Below, piece by piece: positions 1-12,392 of a stretch of 64,000 nucleotides of DNA. The DNA comes from Oenanthe sinensis (taxonomy: Eukaryota; Streptophyta; Magnoliopsida; Apiales; Apiaceae). The DNA is taken from assembly GCA_028671895.1 (NCBI GenBank), contig CM053796.1, positions 42,840,860-42,904,859 on the forward strand. Direction: 5' to 3'. Within the stretch, counting starts at the first letter, position 1, and every line of letters starts with the position of its first letter. A model generated the notes under the pieces. It worked only from the letters and a program-made list of their open reading frames with translations, was not told the DNA's origin and made no database searches. Both the position numbers and the translations under genes were made by a program.

Positions 1-3000
1 ATTAATATTTTGCTTTAACCTTTTTCATCATTTTGCTCTGCTTTATTTTATTTTAGTATCTTGACCCTTTATTCTCTTTTACTTTTTTCACTTTTTACTT
101 GGTCGGTAATTAAGAATTAAGAAGCAGTTTTAGTGGGTTTTTTTTCTAAATTTTTGGTAATTAATTCATATATTTATTAAAATAGATTTAATTAATGGTT
201 CGAATATCTAGTAGTGCATGCATACAGTAGTTGCGTGCAGTGCATGATATATCGGAGGCACTGATCGCATGTAAAAATTTGCTTCAGTGGAAGGGAAAGA
301 AACGCAGTTACTAGTATATGGAGTACTAGATAGCTGACATATGAGAGAAGTGAGAAGAACAAGTTGATCCAAGAGCTATAATTTAGCAGCAACTGTACCT
401 TAAAATAGAATCTTGATATATGGCACGCACATACATCCAATGGCGGACCCGAATTATTGTTGTGAATAAGCTAAATTGCATTGCAAATTTGTTGTTGGAA
501 CTTGGAAGGGAGCCAACTTAACCTTGACTTAAATTAGCTAGTTGGGAGCCTCCATCACACTTGTACGTAATCATCTCACTCTTTTCACACACATATGTAA
601 TATGTTTCTATTTTACCATACTGTTTATTTTTCTTTTTCTGGAGAATCATATAATTCTTGATTACTCAAGAGAAGTCTAACTGCTTTCTAAAATATCAAT
701 TCCTAAACTCAAAAATAGTGAATATATCACAGGATTCTAGTGATTCTCTAAATTGTGCGTAACTGTTTGGCGTATCTTATAAATCGAAAAATATATTTCA
801 AATGATATTTGAAATTATTGAATGATATTTTTATAAATAAAATCAACTCCTGTAAGTATAAAAATACTCTTAATATTCTATTATAACTTATCTCGAGGTG
901 TTGTCTCCGGTGATCAAATCTATAAATTTAATAAAAATATACTTTATTACAATTTAATACTGAAAAAACTGTCAAAGGTAAAATGGGGAAGAAAGAAGAA
1001 AAAAATACAGTACATGATTTGAAGTATCACCAACGTCTGCAAACTGCAAATGCATTAAAAGCTAATAAATCGGCTGTTTTACATCATTCATTTATAAATT
1101 ATAATATCTCTCTACCTGATTTGTATATTCGGTATGATTTATTTTGTCCAATTAACAAGTGTGGGTCTAGCTTTTCACAAAAAAAAAAAAAAAACAAGTG
1201 GGTCTCGATTGCAGAGCTCTCGTCTAAAAATAATTTTGAATTCTACTCTAACTAATTCTGAGATTATAAATTTATAAAATTACAAATTTAATATTATAAA
1301 AAAACAAGTGCGGGGATGTAACTATTATCCTGACCCATTCGAAATATAAAAATAATATATACGAGTAAATGATGAAATAGTAAATACTGAAAATACAAAT
1401 AATTAAAATATTAAAGTTAGAAGTATTTTAAATCACTATTAAAGCTAGCAATAAGTTCCACGTCCACTCTACTGCTTTAAGCAAATTGTTTCAGCTACTT
1501 TCTGAGATAATATATAATGCTCTTTGTAGACTACACAGTTTTGCAGACAATTCAAAGTAAATTTTGAATCTCTTTTTTATCCCTCAAAGTGTACGTAAAA
1601 ATGCATGCACACAAGAATTCTGCTAGTTGCCACTAGAATATTAAAAAGGTAATATTGCTATACGTAATTTTAAGTTATAATTAAGATCATCTATACTAAG
1701 CATTTTTTATGGCTGAAGAGACCTGCAGTTGACCCGACCCGGAAATCTCAGTTGACCTTGACATATTGATTTTTGTTTCGAAAACAAGGTAATGAATGCC
1801 CACAACTTGCGTATGCTGCATATAGGGAGCGTTGGATGGGTAACACAATTAATATGAAGCACTATTAAGTTTGTGGAGCATGGCGAGAACCAAACTGTAC
1901 CAATACATATTGTTATGTTGCTTGTACCAAAGGGATAAGCATGTAGCTTTATACTGGTCTTTACCATTCTCTACTGGTTTAGTTACCATAACAAATTAGT
2001 CATGAACTTTGTAGTACCAACAAACTTCAAACTATGTATTAAATTACTGGACATGCAAATGATCAAGTCATGAGAGGGGCTGTTGGGCTGAGGCGTGGGT
2101 TGCGAAATGAAGGTTCATAAAAATTTTAAGTTCACGAGCATAGGGTACAACCATCAACTACGGAAATTTAAGTACTCACACACAATTTCTACTAAATCTT
2201 TAATTTTTCATATTCTCGCTAATATGGTTAATTAGATAATCGAATCGTAAGGTGAAACTCTAGCTTCTAGGTTTTAACCATTTAAGATCGAGTAGAACTA
2301 AAAGAGATTTTCCTATATAACATAAACAAATGGGATCCGAACAAAAACTTAAAGAGACTCTTACAGAAAATAATCTATGCAAATCATTAATTTTCTGCGA
2401 ATTAAGAGGTTAGCCGTACTCTGTTCTGATCCTCGAATGCTCTTAACTCCGATAACAAGAACCTAAGAAAGCAATAAATTTAGGCACCGGGTTCCTGAAA
2501 TTTCAAGCACATTAATAGTAGTGGTCACACATAGAGTATCATACATTTGGCAAGTCCCTTGGATTCAGCAGCTGGTGAGTATACGTATAAGGTAAACTTA
2601 TGTAATGAAAGCAATTGCACAGCAGAAGGCATGGTGTGTGCTGAGTGAGTGCTCAGTGGTGAATTAAAGATCTGTTTCTTGGACATGTTTGGCAAATCCT
2701 TTTGATCCTGGGATTTCAAGAATAATGCAAGGACCTTCAGTAATTTATTAAAATTATTCTTTTTTATTGATTGTTCCTTTACTTGGATGATTTCTTGATG
2801 TTCATAGTGGGCTACATATTTCACATGCCCTATAGCTACTGTTCAGCTTACAGCATAATCATCCACCTACCACATGGTTTACATATGGATTTAATACGTA
2901 ATTTGTATTTATTTTTTAACTTATAAGGAAAGATAAACGGATGTATATAATATATTAATGTCTTTCGAAAATAAATCTTAACTAAAATTTAGACTAACAT

Positions 3001-3895
3001 CTTTTGACGATCCTGTCCCTATCAACTTTCGTTACTAAAATGATTTAGATTTTATTCTCATTCTCTCAATAATGATCTAATGATATATTGACATGCAACA
3101 ACTTATATAAATTTGCTGAAGGATGAGAAGTTGTACGTTTATAAACGCTTTATTTTCAGTTACCTATTTACCTTTACAAAAAAAGAGATCGAGCACAATT
3201 AAATCTGCTTGGTTGTTTTCATCTTTCATATAAGAAAAGCAGAAATCTAACTAGTTCGATATTGTCCAGATTTAGATAGGATGAAAAGAATAAGATACTG
3301 GAGTGTTTAAATTTAAAGTTGACTCTGCACGTAAGGTGGAAAATAGTTACATTTCAAAATCAAATTTCCATAATAACGAACCTGAAAATTGAAGATATAA
3401 AAACATATGGTCGCCTTTTTCTTTCTCACCGCAAAGAATTAAAGTAGCACATGGTGTATTACTTTTGGAGTATGATATACAGCTAGAAAACGAATTATAA
3501 GAGCTGTCTAACATATATTTATGTGGCCTAGCATGAAATATCATTATTGATAATATCCCTTTTCTCCGGATTCGAAACACCCGGGACATAACACTTATAC
3601 ATTATGTACAAGCCGAAAGTGATAATAAAAGAACAAAAGCATGGTCCAAAATCCTCGGAAGAAAGAGTAAGAACAATGGTTCATCTTACTAACCATCAAG
3701 AACAAGATAGTAGCTGGGAAATAAAGAACAGAAGGACAACATTGTAGCTATTTAAAAGGACAAAAGACAGTAATGAGGCCGCTAAAAGGACTATAGTACC
3801 ATTGTACAAACAGTAACGTGGAAAAGGCACGCATCGCTCGACCGGGTAACTTACATATATGATGAATAAAAGTTGCACCAACTTTTCTATATGTA
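1..3895. other. Intergenic, no supported gene
   Basis: AT-rich sequence with scattered short open frames of under 100 codons. None has a recognisable domain, a splice pattern or a codon bias that I would trust. Poly-A runs (for example near 1182) and short direct repeats are present. I see no RNA gene and no clear transposon ends. Confidence 0.6.
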
Positions 3896-3899
3896 GTAT

Positions 3900-4100
3900 A
3901 TATATATATGTGTGTGTGTGTGTGTCTGATAAAGAGGGTGGTAAGTCATTCATGGCACAGACACACAAACATACAGATAACATATTCACACTCCACATAT
4001 ACTCATATTCAGACAGATAACATATTCACACTCCACATATACACATATACTCATATGCACACTCTCACATATTCAAGCACTCAGACAAACAAATACTCAA
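3900..4100. repeat. TA/GT microsatellite and CA-rich 40-bp tandem repeat
   Basis: A short TA run passes into a GT run (about 3900-3926). It is followed by a CACA/CATA-rich stretch. A 40-bp unit beginning CAGATAACATATTC occurs at 3974 and again at 4014, followed by further degenerate ACTC/ACAT units. The open frames predicted across it are low-complexity artefacts. Confidence 0.8.
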
Positions 4101-5643
4101 AAACTCAGTCAATAAAAAGTAATTTCTAATATATTGCATCGGCTATTCCTCCATGAAATCGTTACTCATTCTCATGCTGGAGGTGTTTGACGGCCTCCAC
4201 CCCGGTCAGACATTGTTTTGCATGACCCACACTCGCAGCTACACCACTTTTCTGGCCAAAAACTACTGGCAACGGAATATTCCGGCCACAGGAGGACCGA
4301 GAGCATTACCAAGTATCAAGGACAAGAACATGCTACATGTAACTCAATACGTGAATTTTTATACTTATAATTAAGGATATATCTATACTTCTAATCTTAG
4401 ATATCTGAAAACTCTCTTGAATTAAGTTAAACCTGCCCCTAATTGTTAGTAAAGGGAAGTGAAGTATGCCACATATCATGCTCGTATAAAAGAGTAGGGA
4501 GACTGTTTTCGTAAAAGTTATCGGAAATATTTCATAAGAAATCGAACTAGTGATCTCTTATAGGATATAGTTGTGGGTACATTAGCAAGAACCGAAAATA
4601 TTTCTACTTATTAATGATATTAGTTTACAAATTATTTAGCAGTTGTCGGTATGAGAAGAATGCCATTTGAAGAAGACAAAAACAAGAAAGTTGTTAGCAT
4701 TATCGAAACGGTACAGAGGAAGCATAGAGATCACATTCTGATATGTATACTAATAGTCGGTAATAGACATGGTATAAAATGATTTCATATAAGAAAAATA
4801 TAGAAAGAAAGTAAACTAGAAGATAATCATGAGTCATGATCAATCGGCATCTCTATATCCAGTTGTTTTCGTTAAAGGAACTAAATTATTTTAAAGAACA
4901 CAAGTTTATGACTTTGTTAACTACATTAGTTCAATATTAGCTTAATGCAAGGGATCGAAGTGACGCATACATAACGTAACAAGGCATCATAAGAAAAAGT
5001 GAAAAACTATAAGATTTTTCAATATAGTATATCTTAGTAACATTTGACTAGGGACGGGGATGCACATTGCAGGACACACTTACTGACATAGAGATACTGA
5101 TCAAATAAAGAGAGAGATATGTGGAGCCACTGTTCCTTTTCCTCTAGCATTTTAAGTGGTGCAGCCTGCAAAGTGAGCTGGAACAACACATTTACAGGAG
5201 TAATTTACATAGGAATTATATATACAAAGTGTAAGTAAGATATTGTAGTAAGGGTGACAAAACGATAGGTCATCCGGATAGCAACAAAAGAATTTTACTA
5301 TTTAATTTATACTACTACATTTCATACTGATAATAAAATTTCAATATTTTCATAAATATGGATGGTGTGCTTGTGTTTGAGAAATCAAAAAGTGAATTCT
5401 CGAATGTTAAATTTAAAGAGGATAAAGTTCCTAAAATTATGTCAGGAAAATTACCTAAGGTATAAGTGTTTTTTAGTATGGGTATTTTTGTAATGGTATA
5501 TAATCACGTGTAATTACAATAAGTGTATATATATGAGAATTTTTTTTATTTCAGTAAAGTTATATGAGGTAATCTTAGAAACATTAATTTCAAATTTAAA
5601 ATAATAATTTCTCTAAATATTTAACTTGTTTAGTTTAATATTA
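4101..5643. other. Intergenic, nothing recognised
   Basis: A frame at 4153-4374 encodes 73 residues with no recognised motif, no conserved neighbours and no splice context. I do not call it a gene. The rest is AT-rich with no repeats that I can delimit. Confidence 0.5.
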
Positions 5644-5877
5644 CTCACTCTACTTTTTATTATTTGATGTTTGACGTTCTGATACACACTTTAAGAACCT
5701 TTGACCGCATAGCTAAGATTATTATTTTTTTTAAAAAAATCTTCTAAATAAAAATATGTAATCAAAATTTTAATTTACAAAAAAAATTAATTAAAAATAA
5801 TAATTTTTACTATGCAATCAAAGCACCTCAATATGTGTTTCAAATGTCAAAACGACAAATTAAAAAAATAGAGGGAG
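5644..5877. mobile_element. Stowaway-like MITE, 234 bp
   Basis: Bounded by TA dinucleotides, with a right end TAGAGGGAG and a left end CTCACTCTA that are imperfect inverted copies. Internal segments (ACTTTAAGAACCTTTGACC, ACTATGCAATCAAAGCACCT) match the layout of the two MITEs in the carbonic anhydrase introns, and the length is almost the same (234 versus 233 bp). It is an older, more diverged member of that family. TA target duplication and CTCCCTC-type ends are typical of Stowaway (Tc1/mariner) MITEs. Confidence 0.7.
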
Positions 5878-7237
5878 TAAAAGAAAAATCTGAATATAAA
5901 TCATGCATCAGCACCGAAAAAAAGTTTATTCCATAGCAACTGATATTGAGAAAATGAAGCCAGAAGCCCATTTGCAACATTCCCTCATTGCCTGATGTTC
6001 AAACGGACATTGATCAACAAGTCGAGCGCACCGTGAGTTGGGCCTACGCTATAAAGTACTACTCCATATAGCTTTGCTCCCCCAGCCCATTACATTTAGG
6101 CTAAACCAACACTATTGAAAATAGATATTGATCACAAGACCACCGTATATATGACTAAACATGGTAGTTTGAAAATTCAATAGTTTGGTAATGACTAATT
6201 CAACAGCACATGTTAATGCTTCACATGGAGGACCACCATAAAGCCTTTTAGACCTCCTCCAAAGGTGGGACCTCTTGGTGTACGAGTTGAAAATTATGAA
6301 GTTTCAACAGGACAACAATTCACTCATTGAAGAATTTGGAGGCTGCTAAGAGCATTAACTATGCAACTACATGGTTGTTACTGTTTTATACTTTTGTTGC
6401 ATTAACTATGGAGCTGCTTAAATGTCTAATGTGGTGTAGACCTTTGTCGTATTATTTTTTGTTTAAGATGCTGCAAAAGTACATTGTAATTTGGAGACTG
6501 TAATTTATATTTTGAGTTTCATAGCTTATGTTTATTGCTCTTGCTATTTTTTTACTGCTAATCTAGCAATAATATATTTTATCATGCAGATGAGATATTT
6601 AAGAATGAATTGAACATGATTGTTAAGAAAAAAATAAGGTAAATTTTTTTTAAGGTGAAAATAACTATTTAAATATTAAATTATTATATTACCCTTGTAA
6701 AATATGAACTTAACGGGCCTAATTAACAGAAGTTAGGTTAATGGGTGTAAAGTGAAGCGGGTTTAAAAATATTGAGATGCAAAGTGTCGATTTAAAAATT
6801 ATGAGACCTAAAGTGCAATTCTCTAAAATCACGTGGATGCAAAGTGACAATCAAGTCTTTGATAAGTAGTAAGGTTCAAAAGAGAGCTGCTACAATTTTT
6901 TTTTGAATATTCTCATCATACAGAGTGTTTTCGAGTCTTACTACACAATAAATTTGCTAACTTTTATAATAATTTGCTAACAAGTAACAAGTCTACTAGT
7001 TATGCCTTGTGAAATATAATGACCTACTATCTGCACGTTTTTTATCATCGTTTATTTTTATGTTATGGAGCGCTATGAAATTATGGAACGACAATAAAAT
7101 TCCTTCCAATATAAACCATATCTCATAAATCTGAAGGACAAAGGAACCACATAAAAGTCGATAAATACAAGACATGGGACCTTATTTTTGTAAACATGAA
7201 CAGTAAAGAAAACTTTCACAAAAGAAAAAAAAAGTGA
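5878..7237. other. Intergenic, 3' flank of carbonic anhydrase
   Basis: No supported gene. The stretch nearest the gene (about 7000-7237) is the expected 3'UTR and polyadenylation region of the minus-strand carbonic anhydrase. The remainder is AT-rich unique-looking sequence. Confidence 0.5.
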
Positions 7238-10200
7238 TCAGATACTGATAGACGGTGTAAGGTCAAAACCAAGATTCCAGAGCTCAAAAGACCCGTTAAC
7301 AAAATCGTAGTGTCCTCCTTTCAGCGCGAGAGTGTTCTTTGTTACGGCATCTCTAACAAATGGATATGTTAGTAAGTTCCCAAGTGATACATTCACAGCC
7401 TCCTGCGGCCACAACAAAAAATTCAATGGTTTGAATTTTTATGACAGATACACATGGAAAGAGACTCTCATAATGCAATGTCATAATTATCGATTCAGCT
7501 GACTCCCAACCAGTGCCATAAGGATTTCTTTATTGGCTTACAAGTTAAATATGTAAAATCTAACTATGAAGGTGCTGCAGAAGATTCTTTCTATAAATCT
7601 AGTAAAATAATACACAAATAATAATAGACAACTTACCTTTTCCAAAATTTTGTGCTGTTCTGCGCTATCCAAATGCTCCATTTCTGCTTTCACCTTGGCC
7701 TTTGCAGCTGCACCTATTTTCACCCAGTCCTCGATGAAATCGCTGACAATAAAAACAAAAAAGAGTATTAGCATTTTAACTTGTATATCTAGTGCTCAAT
7801 TCAAGCCCATCCACATAGTTGAACTGTTTTTAGTTTCCAATTCAGCCACATAGTTGAACATTTATTTGAAGGGAAAGGACACACAAGGAAGAAACCCTTG
7901 AATAACATGAAGAGGAATCCTGTAATTGGAGGAATAACTTTGTTTTATCCCTATTAATTTTGAACAAAAACTGGATTTCAGACATGCCTAGTAGTGGCTA
8001 TTGGCTAGTATCATTCTTCCCTTTACCAGTATTTTTCCAACCTAATAATTTAACCAAAAAAGACTCTGCTAAAAGACTATAAGTTGGTAGAATTATATAT
8101 TTTTGGTTTCACTCAAAACTAGGTAACTCTTTCAGCATCTCCATGGCTCCCTTAATCCCTTCTAATAAAAAACTGCACGAGAGATGCTAAAACTAGTGAC
8201 TATGGTTTCCATGATCCCATCTAATATTTACTATGCCTATTTAGAAATATCATATAGTTGTTCTAAATGATGACTGGATGCCGTGTCACATTTGACGTTA
8301 GATTGCACTTAAAACTTTCATGAAACAAACCAACAAGGCAGTGAAAGACAACGACAGTAATGACAGAAAGATGTTGTGAACTTTAGATATATTCATGTCT
8401 ATCACTTCTGGTGGAGTTATATGCGATGATCACCAACACACCACCACCAATTGTGGACAAAAGATTTAATCTTTTAAGTAAATATAATGAATGAACTCAA
8501 GGCAAAATAATTCTTCATCAATATAGGTATGCTATAAGCAGATACCATAGATGGTATGCATAATGAGAGTCACCTGGCAGTGGTCCCATCCTCAGGAAGA
8601 GACATAAGACCCTTAATCCCACCACAACAGCTATGTCCAATAACTAAAATATTCTCCACCTGAAAAGAAATAGTGTTTTATAATTTGTTTGTTTCTTCTG
8701 CTAACTACAACTACTAAACATAGCAACAATAATGGATCGAACACCTAACATGATTACAACTGACATTTTAAACCAGGTCTACGGTTCAATCAATGGTCAA
8801 TCATCGTGCATACCTTTAATAATAAAAAACTTTTTGATCTCCATGACTACGGGATCAACTTTATATTTAATCCAACTTTGGAATATTTAAAAACTATGTA
8901 CGACAAGAAAGGGGCATCAGAATAGGACTACTCAACTTGCCGCATGCCCATTCATTCACCATAGTCAATAATTTGTTATCAACTTAGACCACCAAATGTC
9001 CAAATCTACCTTTGCCTTGTTCAAAGATCAACAACGAAGGCTAAAAAGAATAAATCATGGTACCACAAGGTGAAAATGTTATATTTACCTTCAAATGAAC
9101 TACTGCATATTCGATGGCTGCCCCTGCTCCAGAGTATTTTGTCTGCAGCATATAAGCAGAGCAAGTCAATTTAAAAATTGTTGTTCAATAAACGCCAAAG
9201 AAGAGAAACAGAATAAAAAACCCAGTCAAATTAAGACAGTGATCAAGTTGACTTAATATCTCTTAATCTATTAAACAACCAAAACTTTCTCCCCTTTCTG
9301 GTGAAGGTACAGCTACACAGTTTATAGTTCACAACTACCAGCCATCATCATAACAAGATCCTAAAACGTTTATGCATGTTAGTAATATAGTTGTAAAATA
9401 AATTTGACCCTATATTTTAGGAAGTCTTCAAAAATTTCCATAGGGAAATTTATATATTGAACATAATGTTACATCATTAGCCATATATAGGGTCAACTAA
9501 TTCAATATAATACAATAATTGGACCACATCTTAATTTATTTATGGCCGGAAGCCAGAACAAGTCTTACATTATAATAATCACAGGTTTGAGCTTTAGCCA
9601 ACCTATTCTTCACTGGGCATATCTCAGGCATTGAGTTAAGTTTCATCAGTTTAACTTCCCCTTTTTATCATACATTTATAGTATATACTGAACCATCTTT
9701 AGAATTTTGTACAAACCTTGTCAAACGGAGGGACCATGTTTGCAATGTTACGGACTATAAAGGCTTCTCCTGGCTGAAAATTGAGGATATGAGATGGGCA
9801 AACTCGAGAGTCTGAGCAGGCAAACACCAAAAACTGCATCACATTAGGTACAAAACACACATCAGGATCACAACATAATTAATTATCATGAACAGAACTA
9901 TATTACGTAGTTGCCAATCGCCATAGAACTATATATTCCAGAAGTAAATCACGCGTTAACGTACTAACCTTGGGACTCTGCCCTTTGGCAAGCTCACCAA
10001 ACAAACCAGGATTCTTTCTGCACAAAAAGAGACAGCACATAAATCCAATTGATAGCGTGCAATCAAACTAATAACATTGCGGTCCAACTAAAAAAACTTA
10101 TTAAACACAACCGACTAATTGACAATTTCATCAATTTTACTCATCTCCATACATTTTTTTTATTTTTGGAATGGAGGAAAAAGGAGAAACATCTAAAATT

Positions 10201-11536
10201 ACAATATAACATCCATTTTTTGGAATCCAATACGACATTTCAAAAAAAAAAGAGATGCAGTGTCCGCTAAACCACGACTTCTATAATAAAATAATTACAC
10301 CTCTATCATTCGGGTCAAATGTATAAAAAACACCAATTTCCCAACATAAAAAAATGCCGTTGGAAATGTGGAATCTACTAGCTTGGGATAAAAACAGTGT
10401 GCGACAAAACATTTTAGAATTCTGCCTTACCAGTTACCAGCACCACTAGTACACACAGACATTAATATACTGGCATTATGACATAGTTATAGGAAGCACT
10501 ACTTATATATATACCCACAGCATATTCAACAATACATTACTCCCTCTGGTCCTTATTATAGGTCGTTTGACTTTTTACACACACTTCAAAGTCTTTTGAC
10601 CACATAGTTAAACTTGTTATTTTTGAAATTTTCTTTTTCTGAATAAAAATATATATTTAATATTTTAATTCAGAAAAATAAAAATTAAAAAATAACATAT
10701 TTAGCTATGTAGTCAAAGCACCTTGAATTGTGTGCAAAAAGTCCAACGACCTATAATAAGGACCAGAGGGAGTACCAAATGGCAAATGCTACTGTTAAAA
10801 AGTGAAAACTACAGTGGCTTATAAAAGCAGATACATAAGCCTACATATTCTTATACTTACTCATATTTCTCAGTCTTGAAATGTGTGAACCCGGCTTGAA
10901 TCTTCTCGACCGGGTTAAACTCAGCTTCCAACTCAGCGGTTAATTGCTTAATCTTAGCGGCGGCGACCCCCCCGAGGCCGCTCTTTTCACTGCAACACAC
11001 ATTCCCAGAAAAAAATAAATCATTTTATTACTCCCTCTGGTCCTTATTATAGGTCGTTGGACTTTTTGCACACAATTCAAGGTGCTTTGACTACATAGCT
11101 AAATATGTTATTTTTTAATTTTTATTTTTCTGAATTAAAATATTAAATATATATTTTTATTCAGAAAAAGAAAATTTCAAAAATAACAAGTTTAACTATG
11201 TGGTCAAAAGACTTTGAAGTGTGTGTAAAAAGTCAAACGACCTATAATAAGGACCAGAGGGAGTACAACTTAAGTAAAAGTCAAAACATAAGAATAACCA
11301 CAAGTTCACATGGCCCACAAGTGGTCCCTCTTCAAAAACACAACCTAAATAACAATAAATCATCATATATGAGTACTTATTTTTCTGCCATGGTAATTAT
11401 TAATTAATAGTATAATTTTACATGAATCCCAACAATAAAATTATTTTTTAAGATAGGTGGCATAAAAAAATAATAAAAAGTACCTAAGAAGGTTCTGTAA
11501 AGCAGCAATGGCGTCCTCGTATGAACCTGTCTCCAT
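7238..11536 (-). CDS. Beta carbonic anhydrase, cytosolic-type, 8 coding exons
   Basis: Zinc enzyme interconverting CO2 and bicarbonate. The spliced minus-strand CDS is 11536-11484, 10989-10861, 10017-9969, 9833-9717, 9142-9089, 8659-8574, 7742-7637 and 7402-7238 (759 nt, 252 aa). All junctions are GT-AG and keep frame. Plant beta-CA signatures are visible: ACSDSR at about 82-87 (zinc Cys83, Asp85/Arg87 pair) and GHSCCGG at about 142-148 (zinc ligands His143 and Cys146). The C-terminal stretch EAVNVSLGNL...YPFV is typical of the family. The start is the first ATG in the spliced message (METGSYEDA). The next exon upstream lacks an ATG, so no transit peptide is visible and a cytosolic or membrane-associated location is inferred. 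Two inverted MITEs flank the 10861-10989 exon. Which family member it is cannot be told by eye. Confidence 0.93.
10540..10772. mobile_element. Stowaway-like MITE copy 1, 233 bp, in a carbonic anhydrase intron
   Basis: Flanked by TA on both sides. The ends read CTCCCTCTGGTCCTTATTAT and its inverse complement. The inverted ends continue as paired imperfect arms (ACTTCAAAGTCTTTTGACC and the inverse of AAAGCACCTTGAATTG). No coding capacity. It lies in the intron between the exons at 9969-10017 and 10861-10989. Confidence 0.92.
11031..11263. mobile_element. Stowaway-like MITE copy 2, 233 bp, inverted relative to copy 1
   Basis: TA target duplication and terminal repeats are the same as in copy 1, with an identical length of 233 bp. 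Read on the opposite strand it follows copy 1 almost base for base; for example the inverse of its right end gives TTTGACTTTTTACACACACT as in copy 1. It sits in the next intron upstream, so the two copies flank one 129-bp exon. Confidence 0.92.
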
Positions 11537-12050
11537 ATCTTCAACCTGCCCAATCATCATCATCATTAATTATAACACATAAACACGATCATCAACTCAT
11601 ATGACTTGCTACACACACAAATACACATAGTAAGTGTGTGTTCATATGTATACATACATGTGTGTGAAACAGATCAAATTTGATGAGTGATGAAAAGGGC
11701 AACAGTAGAAATCAATACAATGAATATTCGAGAATTTTAGTGACAAATCAAAAAAGCAACATGAATATACATATGAATATGCATATGCATATATAGAGAT
11801 AAACGTGAAGAAGAAATAATCAAGAGGATCGTGAAATGAATATGTGAAGATGAAGGTGGTGTATAGATCTAAGTAATTAAAATTAAGCGCCGGGAATTGA
11901 GGTTAGAGAAAGCTAGGCGGAGGGAGATTAATAATAATAAACATAATTAAGAAGGTGTTAATTAAAAAATTAAGAATAATAGCAATAATAGTAATAGAAA
12001 GGGAGGTATCCCCCACCTGATCCTCTTCTGAAATGAGTAGTACTTTGAAT
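11537..12050 (-). other. 5'UTR of carbonic anhydrase with a likely leader intron
   Basis: The exon holding the start codon extends to 11545, where a CAG acceptor fits. A donor reading CAG|GTGGGG (exon low end about 12017) fits a non-coding first exon at about 12017-12060. No in-frame ATG occurs in that exon, so it is probably leader. The intron between carries short AT-rich and ACAC tracts. The exact transcription start is not visible. Confidence 0.5.
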
Positions 12051-12392
12051 TTTTTTTGTTTAGCAGAAAGAAAGACACCTATGAGTTGTTGTCTCCTTAT
12101 TTACATGTATATATACACACACATGTCGTAAAAGGTGGCCTTCTTACCGTTTCATCGACTGTAACGCGGGGCATATTATTTATTGTTTATGTTATATATT
12201 ATTATTATTATTTTTCTAGCTGGCTATGTATTACTATTAGTATTTTTGCATTTCTAATTTTCTACTGGGCCATTTATATTTTGAGAAAAAGAAACCTAAC
12301 CCCTGATATTTTGGTACAAAATGATAATATATTAAAAAAGTTATTTTATAAAAATACTTGTCCTCAATTAACTTAATTAAAATATGTCTTAT
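12051..12392. other. Intergenic, upstream of carbonic anhydrase
   Basis: Contains the presumed promoter of the minus-strand carbonic anhydrase. A frame of 106 codons on the plus strand (12056-12376) is low-complexity and hydrophobic with no family resemblance. I do not support it as a gene. Confidence 0.4.

Noticed and set aside
4153..4374. 73-codon plus-strand frame with an ATG
   Set aside because: No recognisable domain, no conserved context, and composition like the surrounding spacer.
7650..7853. Plus-strand frame opposite a carbonic anhydrase exon
   Set aside because: Antisense shadow of the 7637-7742 exon; no independent support.
12056..12376. 106-codon hydrophobic plus-strand frame above carbonic anhydrase
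   Set aside because: Runs through AT-rich repeats (ATTATTATT) and the antisense of the leader exon; looks like chance.
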